DNA of 25,428 bases from RGIG4576 sp964536025 (lineage in GTDB: Bacteria; Bacteroidota; Bacteroidia; Bacteroidales; Muribaculaceae). The notes beneath the pieces were generated by a model. The model saw only the letters and a list, made by a program, of their open reading frames with translations, was not told the origin of the DNA and ran no database searches. The stretch covers positions 1 to 25,428 of the forward strand of contig CAZHXA010000030.1 in the NCBI GenBank assembly GCA_964536025.1. Reading direction: 5' to 3'. A program made the position numbers and the translations under genes. Positions 1 to 8,678 of the stretch are shown here, piece by piece; the first letter of the stretch is position 1; each line of letters opens with the position of its first letter.

Positions 1-51
1 AGTTTAAATAATATTTTTGTATTATTAAACATCTCATGGCACATTATTTGC

Positions 52-59
52 TATATTTG
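52..59 (+). promoter_or_regulatory. -7 promoter box for the TPR gene
   Basis: The bases TATATTTG fit the Bacteroidota -7 consensus TAnnTTTG and lie 19 bases before the ATG at 79. No good TTTG sits at the expected -33 distance, so only half of the promoter is convincing. The next gene upstream is outside the window. Confidence 0.5.
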
Positions 60-78
60 TATTATCAAAATTTATTAT

Positions 79-2286
79 ATGACAAGCAAAGAAGCTGATA
101 ACTACAAAAAAGACATTTATAGTATTCTATCGACTAATAGAATTCATGATGCTATAGCTTTAGTATCAATTTTAGTAAACGATACTACCGTGTGGCAATT
201 ACACGACGAGCTGAATCAATTCAAAACCGAATATAATTACCTTATAAATTATTTTATCAACGACATGAATGACCCTGATCGTGATAAAATATACAATGGT
301 TTTATAAAAAAATTATATTCTATCACCGACAAAGCTGTATGTGAAATACTTATACGAGAAGACTACGGCATTTATTATGCAACAAAAAGAACTTACCGTA
401 AATCACATATCACTTTAACTTCTTTAGTGGAATCTTATCAAAATTCCTTATCTGATTATTCCCTATATTGCGAACTACCTGATGACAATAAAGACATCAA
501 CAACGCAAATAAATTACTATCAAAAAAAGAAACAATTGAGATTGATATTTTTAAATACATTTGGACTTCTTATCCTCAATCAACATTGGATTTAGAAACT
601 ATCACTTCCATATTTAAAAATAATTATCCTTATCCCGATTATTTCAAATCTCATGTAATTTCAGCAATAATGTTGTCTTTGTTGCAATATTACAATGATA
701 ATCTATTTTTAAATTTACTTGAACTATACGATAATACCAATGATGAGTTGTCGATAAAATCATTATGTGCTGCTATTATCATTATGTACAACCACAGCGA
801 ACGTATCAACAATAACGAACAAATTAAACATTTATTTGAGTTATACGCCGAACGACCGGAATTTGAAAACGATGTAAAAAATATACTTTTTACGCTTGTT
901 AAAAGCAGAAATACCGAAAAAATAACAAAGAAAGTTCATGACGAACTCATCCCAAAATTGATGAAATTTTATCCTAAAGTTTTTAATAAAATCAAAGGAG
1001 AACAAAGTTCCATCGATATTTCCGATTTAGAAGAAAATCCACAATGGAAAGATTTTCTTGAAAATGAAAAAATCACAAAAAAAATAGAAGAATTAAATAG
1101 ATTACAACTTGATGGAGGTGATGTTTTAATAGGAACATTCTCTCATCTAAAGTCATTCCCTTTTTTCAATGAGCCAAGCAATTGGTTTTTACCATTTCAC
1201 AGCAAGCACTCTATAATATCAAATACGCTCAATCATGATGAAACTAAACTAATTGACGCTTTTTTTGATTCAAAATTCTTTTGCGATAGTGATAAATACT
1301 CTTTTATAGCCACTTTAGCTACCGTACCTCAATCACAAAGGAATATTATGCTATCACAACTTAATGAGCAGAATGCCACATTAAACGAGCTTAAAAAAGC
1401 TGAATTACCGACCAACACATCACAATCACGAGAAAATATAATCAATAATTACATTCAAAATATCTATCGTTTTTACAATCTATTTAATAGAAAAAATGAA
1501 TTAATTAATCCATTAAATAAATGCTTTGACATTATCAAAATCAAGCAACATTTTAAAGTGATTGAATTCAAAGAGATTTTAGCAATTATCGCTGAATTCT
1601 ATCTTAAAAATGAATATTTTAATGATGCTGCAAGATATTATATAGAATTAAGTAAAAATTATGATGACTTTAATCCTGTAATTTTACAAAAAGCAGGATT
1701 TTGCTATCAAAACTTAGAACATTATGAAAAAGCTATAAATTTTTATCATAAATATGAATTATATGCCGAAAAAGATTTGTGGAATTTAAGGCATTTAGCT
1801 GCATGTTACCGAGCATTAAAGCAACCTGAGACAGCTCTAAAATACTATCTTGAAGCTATTGATTTAGCTCCTGATAATGTACCATTAAATTTAAATATAG
1901 GGCATTGTTATTTAGAGACCGACAATTATGCTGAAGCTCTAAAATATTATTTCAAAATATACTATCTTGAGCCAACAAGCCTCCGTTCTTTAAGACCTCT
2001 TGCATGGTGTTTGTTTGTTCAAAAGAACTTTGAACAAAGTCGTTCTTTTTATGATAAGATATTACAAGGAAAACCAAATTCAACCGATTATCTTAATATG
2101 GGACATCTTGAATTTGTCTGTGGTAATATCTCGGTAGCATTATCCAATTACAAAAAATCAATAATTCAAGGAAATTATTCCATTCAACAATTTATTGATG
2201 TATTTTTAGCCGACGAGAATATCTTATTGAACTTAAACGTTAAAAAAAGTAACATTTCAATACTTTTAGACGCTCTTTCACAATAA
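79..2286 (+). CDS. TPR-repeat protein of unknown function
   Basis: This 735-residue protein has two halves. Residues 1 to about 500 are mostly helical, rich in Asn, Lys and Tyr, and I recognise no family in them. From about residue 505 to 710 there are consecutive tetratricopeptide repeats, with the usual pattern of small residues and Tyr in paired helices (for example GFCYQNLEHYEKAINFY and GHCYLETDNYAEALKYY). TPR arrays are protein-binding scaffolds, so a role in assembling a partner complex is an inference. No signal peptide or membrane segment is visible, so it is probably cytoplasmic. The ATG start fits the -7 box at 52-59. It lies upstream of a peptidase gene that has its own promoter, so the two need not share a job. 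Confidence 0.85.
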   Translation: MTSKEADNYKKDIYSILSTNRIHDAIALVSILVNDTTVWQLHDELNQFKTEYNYLINYFINDMNDPDRDKIYNGFIKKLYSITDKAVCEILIREDYGIYYATKRTYRKSHITLTSLVESYQNSLSDYSLYCELPDDNKDINNANKLLSKKETIEIDIFKYIWTSYPQSTLDLETITSIFKNNYPYPDYFKSHVISAIMLSLLQYYNDNLFLNLLELYDNTNDELSIKSLCAAIIIMYNHSERINNNEQIKHLFELYAERPEFENDVKNILFTLVKSRNTEKITKKVHDELIPKLMKFYPKVFNKIKGEQSSIDISDLEENPQWKDFLENEKITKKIEELNRLQLDGGDVLIGTFSHLKSFPFFNEPSNWFLPFHSKHSIISNTLNHDETKLIDAFFDSKFFCDSDKYSFIATLATVPQSQRNIMLSQLNEQNATLNELKKAELPTNTSQSRENIINNYIQNIYRFYNLFNRKNELINPLNKCFDIIKIKQHFKVIEFKEILAIIAEFYLKNEYFNDAARYYIELSKNYDDFNPVILQKAGFCYQNLEHYEKAINFYHKYELYAEKDLWNLRHLAACYRALKQPETALKYYLEAIDLAPDNVPLNLNIGHCYLETDNYAEALKYYFKIYYLEPTSLRSLRPLAWCLFVQKNFEQSRSFYDKILQGKPNSTDYLNMGHLEFVCGNISVALSNYKKSIIQGNYSIQQFIDVFLADENILLNLNVKKSNISILLDALSQ

Positions 2287-2290
2287 CGGT

Positions 2291-2322
2291 TTTGAAAAAC
2301 TTTGCAATAAACAGTAACTTTG
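2291..2322 (+). promoter_or_regulatory. Bacteroidota-type promoter of the M3 peptidase gene
   Basis: TTTG at 2291-2294 is followed after exactly 20 bases by TAACTTTG at 2315-2322. This matches the -33 and -7 elements of the primary Bacteroidota sigma factor. The ATG at 2349 lies 26 bases beyond it. Confidence 0.8.
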
Positions 2323-2348
2323 CAATCACATTATAAATTATATATAAA

Positions 2349-4475
2349 ATGAAAAAAATAATTTTAGGATTAATTTTACTTTTAACACTCCACACTATGA
2401 CAAAAGCTGAAAACATTTTTTTCTCGGAGTTTAAAACCACAAATGGAGCTATTCCATTTGATAAAATTTCAAATAGTGACTTTGAACCGGCAATACAAAA
2501 AGGTATTGAAGAGCAAACCCAAGAAATCAATGCTATTGTATTTCAAAGAAGTATCCCTACATTTGAAAACACCATTGTTGCACTTGAGCGTTCCGGAGAA
2601 ATGCTAAATAGAGTTTTAGGCGTGTTTTATCCTTATATTTCGGCCAATTCAAATGAAGAATTGATGGAAATTTCCACACGCATATCACCTGTTTTATCAG
2701 CTCATTACACAAGTATCAGCCTTAATGAAAAATTATGGCAGAGAGTAAAAACTGTTTACGAAAAAGTTGACCGAAATACATTGGGCAAGGAAGATATAAT
2801 GCTACTTGAAGAAACATATTTATCTTTCGTAAGAAGCGGTGCTAATCTTGAAGGTGAAGCACGTGAAAAATATCGAAAATTAAGCAGTGAAATATCAGAA
2901 CTTACTCTAAAATTTGGACAGAACGTATTAAAAGAGCTTAATACTTACGAAATCTGGCTCAATAAAGAAGATTTAGAAGGACTACCTGAAAGCGTTATAG
3001 AAGCAGCTCAAGTTGCCGCAAAAGAAAAAGGTAAAGAAGGTTATCTTTTCACAATGGCAGCTCCAAGCTACCGACCATTCATGCAATATTCTTCACGTCG
3101 TGACTTAAGAGAAAAAATGTATAAAATCTATAACTCTCGTAACACCAAAGGCGAATATAGCAATATCGAGATTATGGCTCAAATAGCCGATAAAAGAAGA
3201 CAATTGGCTAATTTATTTGGCTATAAAACTTTTGCTGAATATCAATTATCACATACAATGGCACAAAAGCCTGAAAATGTATATGATTTATTAAATAAAT
3301 TACGCGATGCATATCTTCCTGCACAAAAGAAAGAAATGAAAGAATTGGAAAAATATGCATCTAAATTAGAAGGCAAAAAGGTTTCAATTAATGCATGGGA
3401 TTACAGTTATTACTTCAACAAATACAAGGACAGCCAATTTGATTTAAATGATGAAATGCTTCGTCCTTACTTTGAGCTTAACAAAGTTATTGATGGCGTT
3501 TTCGGATTAGCAACTAAACTATATGGCATTAAATTCACCGAAAATCATGACGCTCAAGTATTCAATCCCGAAGTACAAGCATTTAATGTAACCGATTCCG
3601 ATGGCAAATATATCGGTATGATTTACACCGATTTCTTCCCTCGTGCATCTAAACGTAGCGGTGCATGGATGACTGATTTCCGCTCACAACACATCAGTGA
3701 AAACGGTAACGATATAAGACCATTGGTATCCATAACTATGAATTTCACTAAACCTACAGGAACTAAACCATCTTTATTAACTTTTGATGAAGTTGAAACA
3801 TTCCTACACGAATTCGGACATGCTTTACACGGTTTATTAAGTCAAGTAAAATATAATTCACTTTCAGGAACTTCGGTTTATCGTGATTTCGTAGAATTGC
3901 CATCTCAATTTAACGAAAACTACTTGATAGAAAAGGAATTCCTTGACAGCTTTGCAAAACATTATGGAACCGGTGATTCTATGCCACAAGAATTAATCGA
4001 CAAGATTATTGCATCAGCTCAATTTGGTGCGGCTTATGCTTGTGTAAGACAACTTGGTTTCGGCTATCTTGATATGGCTTGGCACTCAATTACCAAGCCT
4101 GTTGAAAATGCTTTTGAGTTTGAAGCAAATGCAATGAAAGACGTACAAACATTCCCTACCGTAGACGGTTGTCTTCTTGCACCTCAATTTTCACACATTT
4201 TCTCCGGAGGATATGCAGCAGGATACTATAGCTATAAGTGGGCAGAAGTTCTTGAGGCCGATGCTTTTGCTAAATTTAAAGAAGTTGGCATTTTTAATCA
4301 AGAAGCAGCTAAATCTTTCCGCGAAAATATTCTAAGTAAAGGTGGTACAGAAAATCCAATGGAACTTTATAAACGTTTCAGAGGACATGAGCCTGAAATA
4401 AACGCATTACTTGAACGCGATGGAGTAAAAAAAGTAGCCAAAAAGTCTAAAAAAATTCGCAAAAATATAGATTAA
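2349..4475 (+). CDS. M3 family zinc metallopeptidase (peptidyl-dipeptidase Dcp / oligopeptidase A type), exported
   Basis: The protein has 708 residues, the usual size for M3 peptidases, which hydrolyse short peptides. The zinc motif HEFGH is at residues 487-491, and the third ligand is probably Glu516 in the stretch DFVELPSQ, about 25 residues on as in the family. Residues 1 to about 20 (Lys pair, Leu/Ile-rich core, small residues before AE) look like a Sec signal peptide, so it probably acts in the periplasm on imported or secreted oligopeptides. The last 15 or so residues form an unusual Lys-rich tail (KKVAKKSKKIRK) after the conserved C-terminal part. It has its own promoter and is followed by a strong terminator, so it is monocistronic. 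Whether it releases dipeptides (Dcp) or acts as an endopeptidase (OpdA, PrlC) cannot be told from sequence alone. Confidence 0.92.
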   Translation: MKKIILGLILLLTLHTMTKAENIFFSEFKTTNGAIPFDKISNSDFEPAIQKGIEEQTQEINAIVFQRSIPTFENTIVALERSGEMLNRVLGVFYPYISANSNEELMEISTRISPVLSAHYTSISLNEKLWQRVKTVYEKVDRNTLGKEDIMLLEETYLSFVRSGANLEGEAREKYRKLSSEISELTLKFGQNVLKELNTYEIWLNKEDLEGLPESVIEAAQVAAKEKGKEGYLFTMAAPSYRPFMQYSSRRDLREKMYKIYNSRNTKGEYSNIEIMAQIADKRRQLANLFGYKTFAEYQLSHTMAQKPENVYDLLNKLRDAYLPAQKKEMKELEKYASKLEGKKVSINAWDYSYYFNKYKDSQFDLNDEMLRPYFELNKVIDGVFGLATKLYGIKFTENHDAQVFNPEVQAFNVTDSDGKYIGMIYTDFFPRASKRSGAWMTDFRSQHISENGNDIRPLVSITMNFTKPTGTKPSLLTFDEVETFLHEFGHALHGLLSQVKYNSLSGTSVYRDFVELPSQFNENYLIEKEFLDSFAKHYGTGDSMPQELIDKIIASAQFGAAYACVRQLGFGYLDMAWHSITKPVENAFEFEANAMKDVQTFPTVDGCLLAPQFSHIFSGGYAAGYYSYKWAEVLEADAFAKFKEVGIFNQEAAKSFRENILSKGGTENPMELYKRFRGHEPEINALLERDGVKKVAKKSKKIRKNID

Positions 4476-4500
4476 GCGAAAATAAATTAAGCAACATTTG

Positions 4501-4535
4501 AAAAATAAGGGATTTTATAAGTCCCTTATTTTTTT
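4501..4535 (+). terminator. Rho-independent terminator after the M3 peptidase
   Basis: AAAAATAAGGGA (4501-4512) pairs with TCCCTTATTTTT (4522-4533) around a 9-base loop, with a T run at 4529-4535. It starts 25 bases after the peptidase stop codon. Confidence 0.85.
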
Positions 4536-4570
4536 ATCTGTAATTTATTCATTTATATAAGCAAAATAAC

Positions 4571-4578
4571 TAAATTTG
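4571..4578 (+). promoter_or_regulatory. -7 promoter box for the dCMP deaminase operon
   Basis: TAAATTTG fits TAnnTTTG and lies 28 bases before the ATG at 4607, just after the preceding terminator. The -33 element is not well matched. Confidence 0.55.
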
Positions 4579-4606
4579 TAGTCAAATTATATGAAAAAAT
4601 TTTATC

Positions 4607-5068
4607 ATGGCATTGGATTCGGACAAACAACGATTGCTGGATATACGTTATTTACGTATGGCAACAATTTGGGCTGAAAACTCTTATTGCAAACGGCGTA
4701 AAGTTGGTGCATTAATAGTTAAAGACAATATGATAATATCAGACGGTTTTAATGGAACTCCATCAGGCTTCGAAAATATATGCGAAGATGATAATAATCA
4801 CACTAAGGCATACGTTTTACATGCTGAAGCTAATGCAATAACCAAAGTTGCAAGAACAAATAATAATAGCGATAATGCAACTTTATATGTAACAACATCG
4901 CCATGTATAGAATGTGCAAAACTCATAATTCAAGCAGGCATAAAAAGACTTGTATTTTCAGAATTATATCGCATGAACGATGGTTTGGAATTACTTAAAC
5001 GAGCTGGCATAGAATGTGTTTATGTATCTAAAGAATCTTTTATAGAACAACAAGACTCCTACAAATAA
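4607..5068 (+). CDS. dCMP deaminase (zinc-dependent deoxycytidylate deaminase)
   Basis: This 153-residue protein is a cytidine/deoxycytidylate deaminase family member. It converts dCMP to dUMP, feeding thymidylate synthesis. The zinc site is complete: His72 and the proton-shuttling Glu74 in HAEANA, and Cys100 and Cys103 in SPCIEC. The early segment with RRKVGALIVKD and NGTPSGF is typical of dCMP deaminases (ComEB-like) rather than tRNA adenosine deaminase. It is the first gene of an apparent operon: the S41 protease gene starts 12 bases after its stop, an arrangement that I recall as common in Bacteroidales. A cofactor-binding allosteric region cannot be judged from sequence alone. Confidence 0.92.
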   Translation: MALDSDKQRLLDIRYLRMATIWAENSYCKRRKVGALIVKDNMIISDGFNGTPSGFENICEDDNNHTKAYVLHAEANAITKVARTNNNSDNATLYVTTSPCIECAKLIIQAGIKRLVFSELYRMNDGLELLKRAGIECVYVSKESFIEQQDSYK

Positions 5069-5080
5069 AATCACTCTATT

Positions 5081-6745
5081 ATGAATGAAAATAAAAGGTT
5101 TATTATATTTCTTCCTATTATAATTGCTATTTCTATTGTCATAGGAATTATTGTGGGCAATCGTTTTTCCGGAAAAAAATACATTAGCGATAATGATAGA
5201 AAACTGAATACCATTTTAAATATGGTATCAGACGGATATGTTGACACTGTTGATGTAAATGAAATAATCGAGCAAACAATTCCTCAATTATTAAGTAATT
5301 TAGATCCTCACACTGTGTATATACCTGCAAAAGATTTAACTTCGGTCAACAATGAATTAGATGGAAGTTTTAGCGGAATAGGCGTATCTTTCTTTATTAT
5401 GAATGACACCGTAAGAATTGTAGAGGTTTTATCCGGAGGTCCTTCTGAAAAAGCGGGTCTTATTGCCGGCGATAAAATAGTAAGTGTCAATGACACTGCT
5501 TTTACCGGAACAAACATCACTAATCAAGAGGTTTTTAATCGATTAAGAGGAAAAAAAGGTTCAGCCATTAAACTTGGTATAAAACGCAACACAAGCGACA
5601 AGATTTTAACCTACGATTTAATACGTGGCGACATTCCTGTTAACTCAATAGATGCCACTTACATGGTTGACAAAAAAACAGGTTATATTAAAATCAATAA
5701 GTTTGCACGTACAACTTATGACGAGTTTCTTCAAGCACTTGTAAAACTCAAACAAGAAGGTGCAGAACAATATATCTTGGATTTAAGAGGAAATGGCGGT
5801 GGCTTTATGGAAATGGCAATTCTTATGGCAAATGAATTCCTTCCTGAAAACTCGCTTATTGTATATACACAAGGACGAGAAAAGAAAAATAATCAACAAT
5901 TTTGGAGTGATGGGAACGGCTCTTTCCAAGAAGCTCAATTAGCCATATTATTAGATGAATTTTCGGCAAGTGCAAGTGAAATTCTTGCAGGAGCAATCCA
6001 AGACAATGACAGAGGTCTTATCGTAGGACGACGCTCATTCGGGAAAGGTCTTGTGCAAAGACAATTTGAATTGGTTGACAGCAGTGCCATCAGAATGACT
6101 GTTTCACGCTATTATACTCCATCCGGAAGATGTATTCAAAAAGATTATAAAAAAGGTGAAGATGCTTATAATCACGACATCTACGATAGAATAATTAGTG
6201 GTGAATTATCTAATAAAGATAGTATTAAGGTAGATACGACAAATGTATTTAAAACAGTTCATCGCAGAACTGTTTATGGTGGCGGTGGTATTATTCCCGA
6301 TATTTTTGTACCTTCTGATACTTCAGGCATCACATCATATTATATTAACGTTAGCAATGCCGGACTACTTCAAAAATACGCTTATTCTTATGCTGAAATT
6401 AATCGTGAAGATTTTTCAAAATTAGACGATTATAAACAATTCTTGAGAATTTTACCCGGTAATAATACACTACTGTATGATTTTGTTTCTTTTGCTGCCG
6501 ATAACGGAGTCCCTGCTCGTTGGTATTATATAAACATATCAAAAGATCTTATTGTAAACCAATTAAAAGCTCTTATTGCAAGAGATATTTTTGGTACTGA
6601 CGCATTCTATCCTATTTATAATAAAAATGATAAAATGATAAATCAAGCCGTAAAAGCTTTTGAAGAAGATAAAGCATCATTCCCTATTATTGATGATAAA
6701 AACGAATCCCCCGAGAATAACATCAATAAAACAGTGAAACGTTAA
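5081..6745 (+). CDS. S41 family C-terminal processing peptidase with PDZ domain
   Basis: The 554-residue protein belongs to the tail-specific protease (CtpA/Prc) family of periplasmic serine proteases. One hydrophobic segment at residues 6-25 serves as a signal anchor. A PDZ domain follows at about residues 85-165 (SGIGVSFF, then GPSEKAGLIAGDKIVSVN). The protease core carries the Ser-Lys dyad: Ser297 in SASASE and Lys322 in GRRSFGKG, with the family's 25-residue spacing. After the core, about 170 further residues extend the protein, as in many Bacteroidota members. Such enzymes trim or degrade periplasmic and cell-wall proteins from their C-termini; the substrate here is unknown. It is probably co-transcribed with the dCMP deaminase before it, and perhaps with the folate gene 72 bases on. 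Confidence 0.93.
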   Translation: MNENKRFIIFLPIIIAISIVIGIIVGNRFSGKKYISDNDRKLNTILNMVSDGYVDTVDVNEIIEQTIPQLLSNLDPHTVYIPAKDLTSVNNELDGSFSGIGVSFFIMNDTVRIVEVLSGGPSEKAGLIAGDKIVSVNDTAFTGTNITNQEVFNRLRGKKGSAIKLGIKRNTSDKILTYDLIRGDIPVNSIDATYMVDKKTGYIKINKFARTTYDEFLQALVKLKQEGAEQYILDLRGNGGGFMEMAILMANEFLPENSLIVYTQGREKKNNQQFWSDGNGSFQEAQLAILLDEFSASASEILAGAIQDNDRGLIVGRRSFGKGLVQRQFELVDSSAIRMTVSRYYTPSGRCIQKDYKKGEDAYNHDIYDRIISGELSNKDSIKVDTTNVFKTVHRRTVYGGGGIIPDIFVPSDTSGITSYYINVSNAGLLQKYAYSYAEINREDFSKLDDYKQFLRILPGNNTLLYDFVSFAADNGVPARWYYINISKDLIVNQLKALIARDIFGTDAFYPIYNKNDKMINQAVKAFEEDKASFPIIDDKNESPENNINKTVKR

Positions 6746-6817
6746 CCACGTTAAATATACATCTTGATTTCGTAATATAATAGAAACATCCTTACAAAAC
6801 ATTTTATTAATGTTGTT

Positions 6818-7363
6818 ATGCAGGAAAAGAAATTCCTACGAGACGATATGCGAAAAATAAAATTACGTTTATCCAATTATGATAAACGTATTGCTTCTGA
6901 ATTGGTTTTCTTGAATTTCACTAAGTTGAAAGAGCTGAATTATGCTCAAAACATTCTGTTATATTATTCTTTGCCTGACGAATTACAAACCTCCGTTTTT
7001 TTTGAAGGCATTACTGATAAAAATATTTTTCTACCTAAAGTGAATGGTAACGATTTAATAATATTACCATATATCAAAGAAGAATTAAAACAAGGTGCTT
7101 TTTCTATATTAGAACCACAAGGAACAAAAACAGCCAACCCTGACGATATGGATATAATTATAGTTCCCGGTGTTGCTTTTGACAAGCAATTTAATCGATT
7201 AGGAAGAGGTAAAGGATTTTATGATAAATTATTATCACACAATAATTCTCTTAAAATAGGCATCGGCTACGATTTTCAATTACTTGAATCCATACCGTCG
7301 GAACTACATGATATTAAAATGGATATAATTCTTACCCCTTCTATAACACTAAAACAATCATAA
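6818..7363 (+). CDS. fau: 5-formyltetrahydrofolate cyclo-ligase
   Basis: The 181-residue protein matches the 5-formyltetrahydrofolate cyclo-ligase (5,10-methenyltetrahydrofolate synthetase) family. It uses ATP to return 5-formyl-THF to the active one-carbon pool in the cytoplasm. The diagnostic C-terminal segment is clear: PGVAFDKQFNRLGRGKGFYD, which holds the nucleotide- and substrate-binding loop. The N-terminal Lys/Arg-rich helix (KKFLRDDMRKIK) is also typical. Length is normal for the family. No promoter box is evident in the 72-base gap after the S41 gene, and the next gene starts 5 bases after its stop, so it probably lies inside an operon. Its folate role fits the purine and thymidylate genes nearby, but that link is an inference. 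Confidence 0.92.
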   Translation: MQEKKFLRDDMRKIKLRLSNYDKRIASELVFLNFTKLKELNYAQNILLYYSLPDELQTSVFFEGITDKNIFLPKVNGNDLIILPYIKEELKQGAFSILEPQGTKTANPDDMDIIIVPGVAFDKQFNRLGRGKGFYDKLLSHNNSLKIGIGYDFQLLESIPSELHDIKMDIILTPSITLKQS

Positions 7364-7368
7364 TATAT

Positions 7369-8034
7369 ATGGCAATTATTACACAAGACAGCAAATTATG
7401 TGATATAGTAATTAATGACCCTTCTTCTATTACAGTATTGAATCGATTCAATATTTTTTTAGGAGTTGGCGATAAAACTATACAAGATATATGCCAAGAA
7501 AAAGATTTAGACGTAAACTTCTTTTCCGCTATATTAAACACTTATATACATGAAGATTATTTCCCTGAAGAAACCTTAAAATCTTATAGTATAGGTAAAA
7601 TCATAGAATATATTAATAAAACAAACCAATATTATTTAAAATTTCAAATTCCTAACATAGAACGACATTTTTCATTATTAATTACACATAGCGTAAATGA
7701 AAAAAACAATCTTGAACTTTTACTTAAATTCTTTCTTGAAGTTAAAAATGAATTAATTTCAAGGATTGACTTTGACAAAACTCAATTATTGTTTCATATT
7801 GATAAAAACACCATTAACGAACTTAATTTTACAAAGTTATCTGAAAATAATGACAATATTGAAGATAAATTAAATGACCTAATCAATATGTTTGTAATTC
7901 ATCTAAAAGGTGAATATGATGTTAATCTATGCCATGCTGTTCTTATTGCAATAATGTCTTTACAAAAAGATATTAAACAAAATAATCGCATTCGTTACCG
8001 CATTTTGCTACCTATTCTTAAAAGTATGGCATAA
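7369..8034 (+). CDS. Hemerythrin-fold (RIC/ScdA-like) protein with apparently lost metal ligands
   Basis: The 221-residue protein resembles Bacteroidales hemerythrin-domain proteins related to the iron-sulphur repair family (RIC/YtfE/ScdA). Residues 9-60 match the ScdA N-terminal domain (DUF542) pattern, with VLNRFNIFLGVGDKTIQDIC, but lack its Cys pair. Residues 75-218 follow the hemerythrin four-helix layout (IIEYINKTNQYYL, then LKFFLEVKNEL, then IEDKLNDL, then RILLPIL). At the places where family members carry iron-binding His/Glu I see Asn86, the stretch SRIDFD (132-136), Asn161/Asn163 and QNNRIR (204-209). So metal binding is probably lost; this is from a remembered family pattern, not an alignment. 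It sits 5 bases after the folate gene and 2 bases before a LuxR-type gene, which suggests a sensor or partner role for that regulator. Confidence 0.6.
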   Translation: MAIITQDSKLCDIVINDPSSITVLNRFNIFLGVGDKTIQDICQEKDLDVNFFSAILNTYIHEDYFPEETLKSYSIGKIIEYINKTNQYYLKFQIPNIERHFSLLITHSVNEKNNLELLLKFFLEVKNELISRIDFDKTQLLFHIDKNTINELNFTKLSENNDNIEDKLNDLINMFVIHLKGEYDVNLCHAVLIAIMSLQKDIKQNNRIRYRILLPILKSMA

Positions 8035-8036
8035 AT

Positions 8037-8582
8037 ATGGACAAGATTCACGTTTTTATTATACACGAAGATACCTTAGTAGCTATTGGGATTCAAAAAA
8101 TATTAAATGAATTATTTAATATTAAAGATGTTACTATTTCAAATACACCAGAGAATCTTAATTCGGAAGAATATAGTCTAATATTTGCATCATCTTATTT
8201 TTACGCACTTTATCATGAATTATTCATTGCAAATAAACACAAAACCATTATTCTAACACCAAATCAATATAATAACATCACTGATTTAAACGACAATATA
8301 ATATCTCAAAGTTGGAGTGAGGAACATATTATAAATAAAATCAATCTATCTATTTCAAAATTAAAGAATCTAAAATCAACTCATAACGAACTTTCAAAAC
8401 GCGAAATTGAAGTTTTAAAACTTATTGTAAATGGGCATATCAACAAAGAAATTGCCAATATGTTGAATATTAGTTTTAATACTGTTTTAACGCACCGTAA
8501 AAACATTACAGCAAAATTAGGAATAAAAAGCGTTTCAGGACTAAGTGTATATGCTATGATGAACGGTTTAATCGGAGATTAA
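8037..8582 (+). CDS. LuxR-family transcriptional regulator with atypical receiver-like domain
   Basis: The 181-residue protein has a C-terminal LuxR/FixJ-type helix-turn-helix at residues 117-178: LSKREIEVLKLIVNGHINKE, then IANMLNISFNTVLTHRKNI, then a closing helix. This part binds DNA. The N-terminal 100 residues have the length and start of a response-regulator receiver (IHVFIIHEDTLVAIGIQKIL). At the end of the third strand, where the phosphorylated Asp should be, the sequence reads LIFASSYF with no Asp. So it is probably not controlled by ordinary phosphorylation, though the fold assignment is an inference. The start codon lies 2 bases after the preceding hemerythrin-like gene, so the two are almost surely co-transcribed and translationally coupled. 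Target genes are unknown. No terminator follows directly. Confidence 0.8.
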   Translation: MDKIHVFIIHEDTLVAIGIQKILNELFNIKDVTISNTPENLNSEEYSLIFASSYFYALYHELFIANKHKTIILTPNQYNNITDLNDNIISQSWSEEHIINKINLSISKLKNLKSTHNELSKREIEVLKLIVNGHINKEIANMLNISFNTVLTHRKNITAKLGIKSVSGLSVYAMMNGLIGD

Positions 8583-8640
8583 TAGAGTTTTATTATGGTT
8601 TACATAAAATTTAAAGCAGTGAGTTTTTAGGAATCATATC

Positions 8641-8654
8641 TCAATAGCTATTGA
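8641..8654. promoter_or_regulatory. 14-bp perfect palindrome downstream of the LuxR gene
   Basis: TCAATAGCTATTGA equals its own reverse complement. It is the size of a dimer-binding operator, but no promoter box lies beside it, and it could be chance in AT-rich DNA. Confidence 0.3.
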
Positions 8655-8678
8655 TTTTTAGTGGGGATAAAGGTTTAA

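Noticed and set aside
5308..5520. A minus-strand ORF inside the S41 protease gene
   Set aside because: It is a shadow of the PDZ-encoding region, with no independent support.
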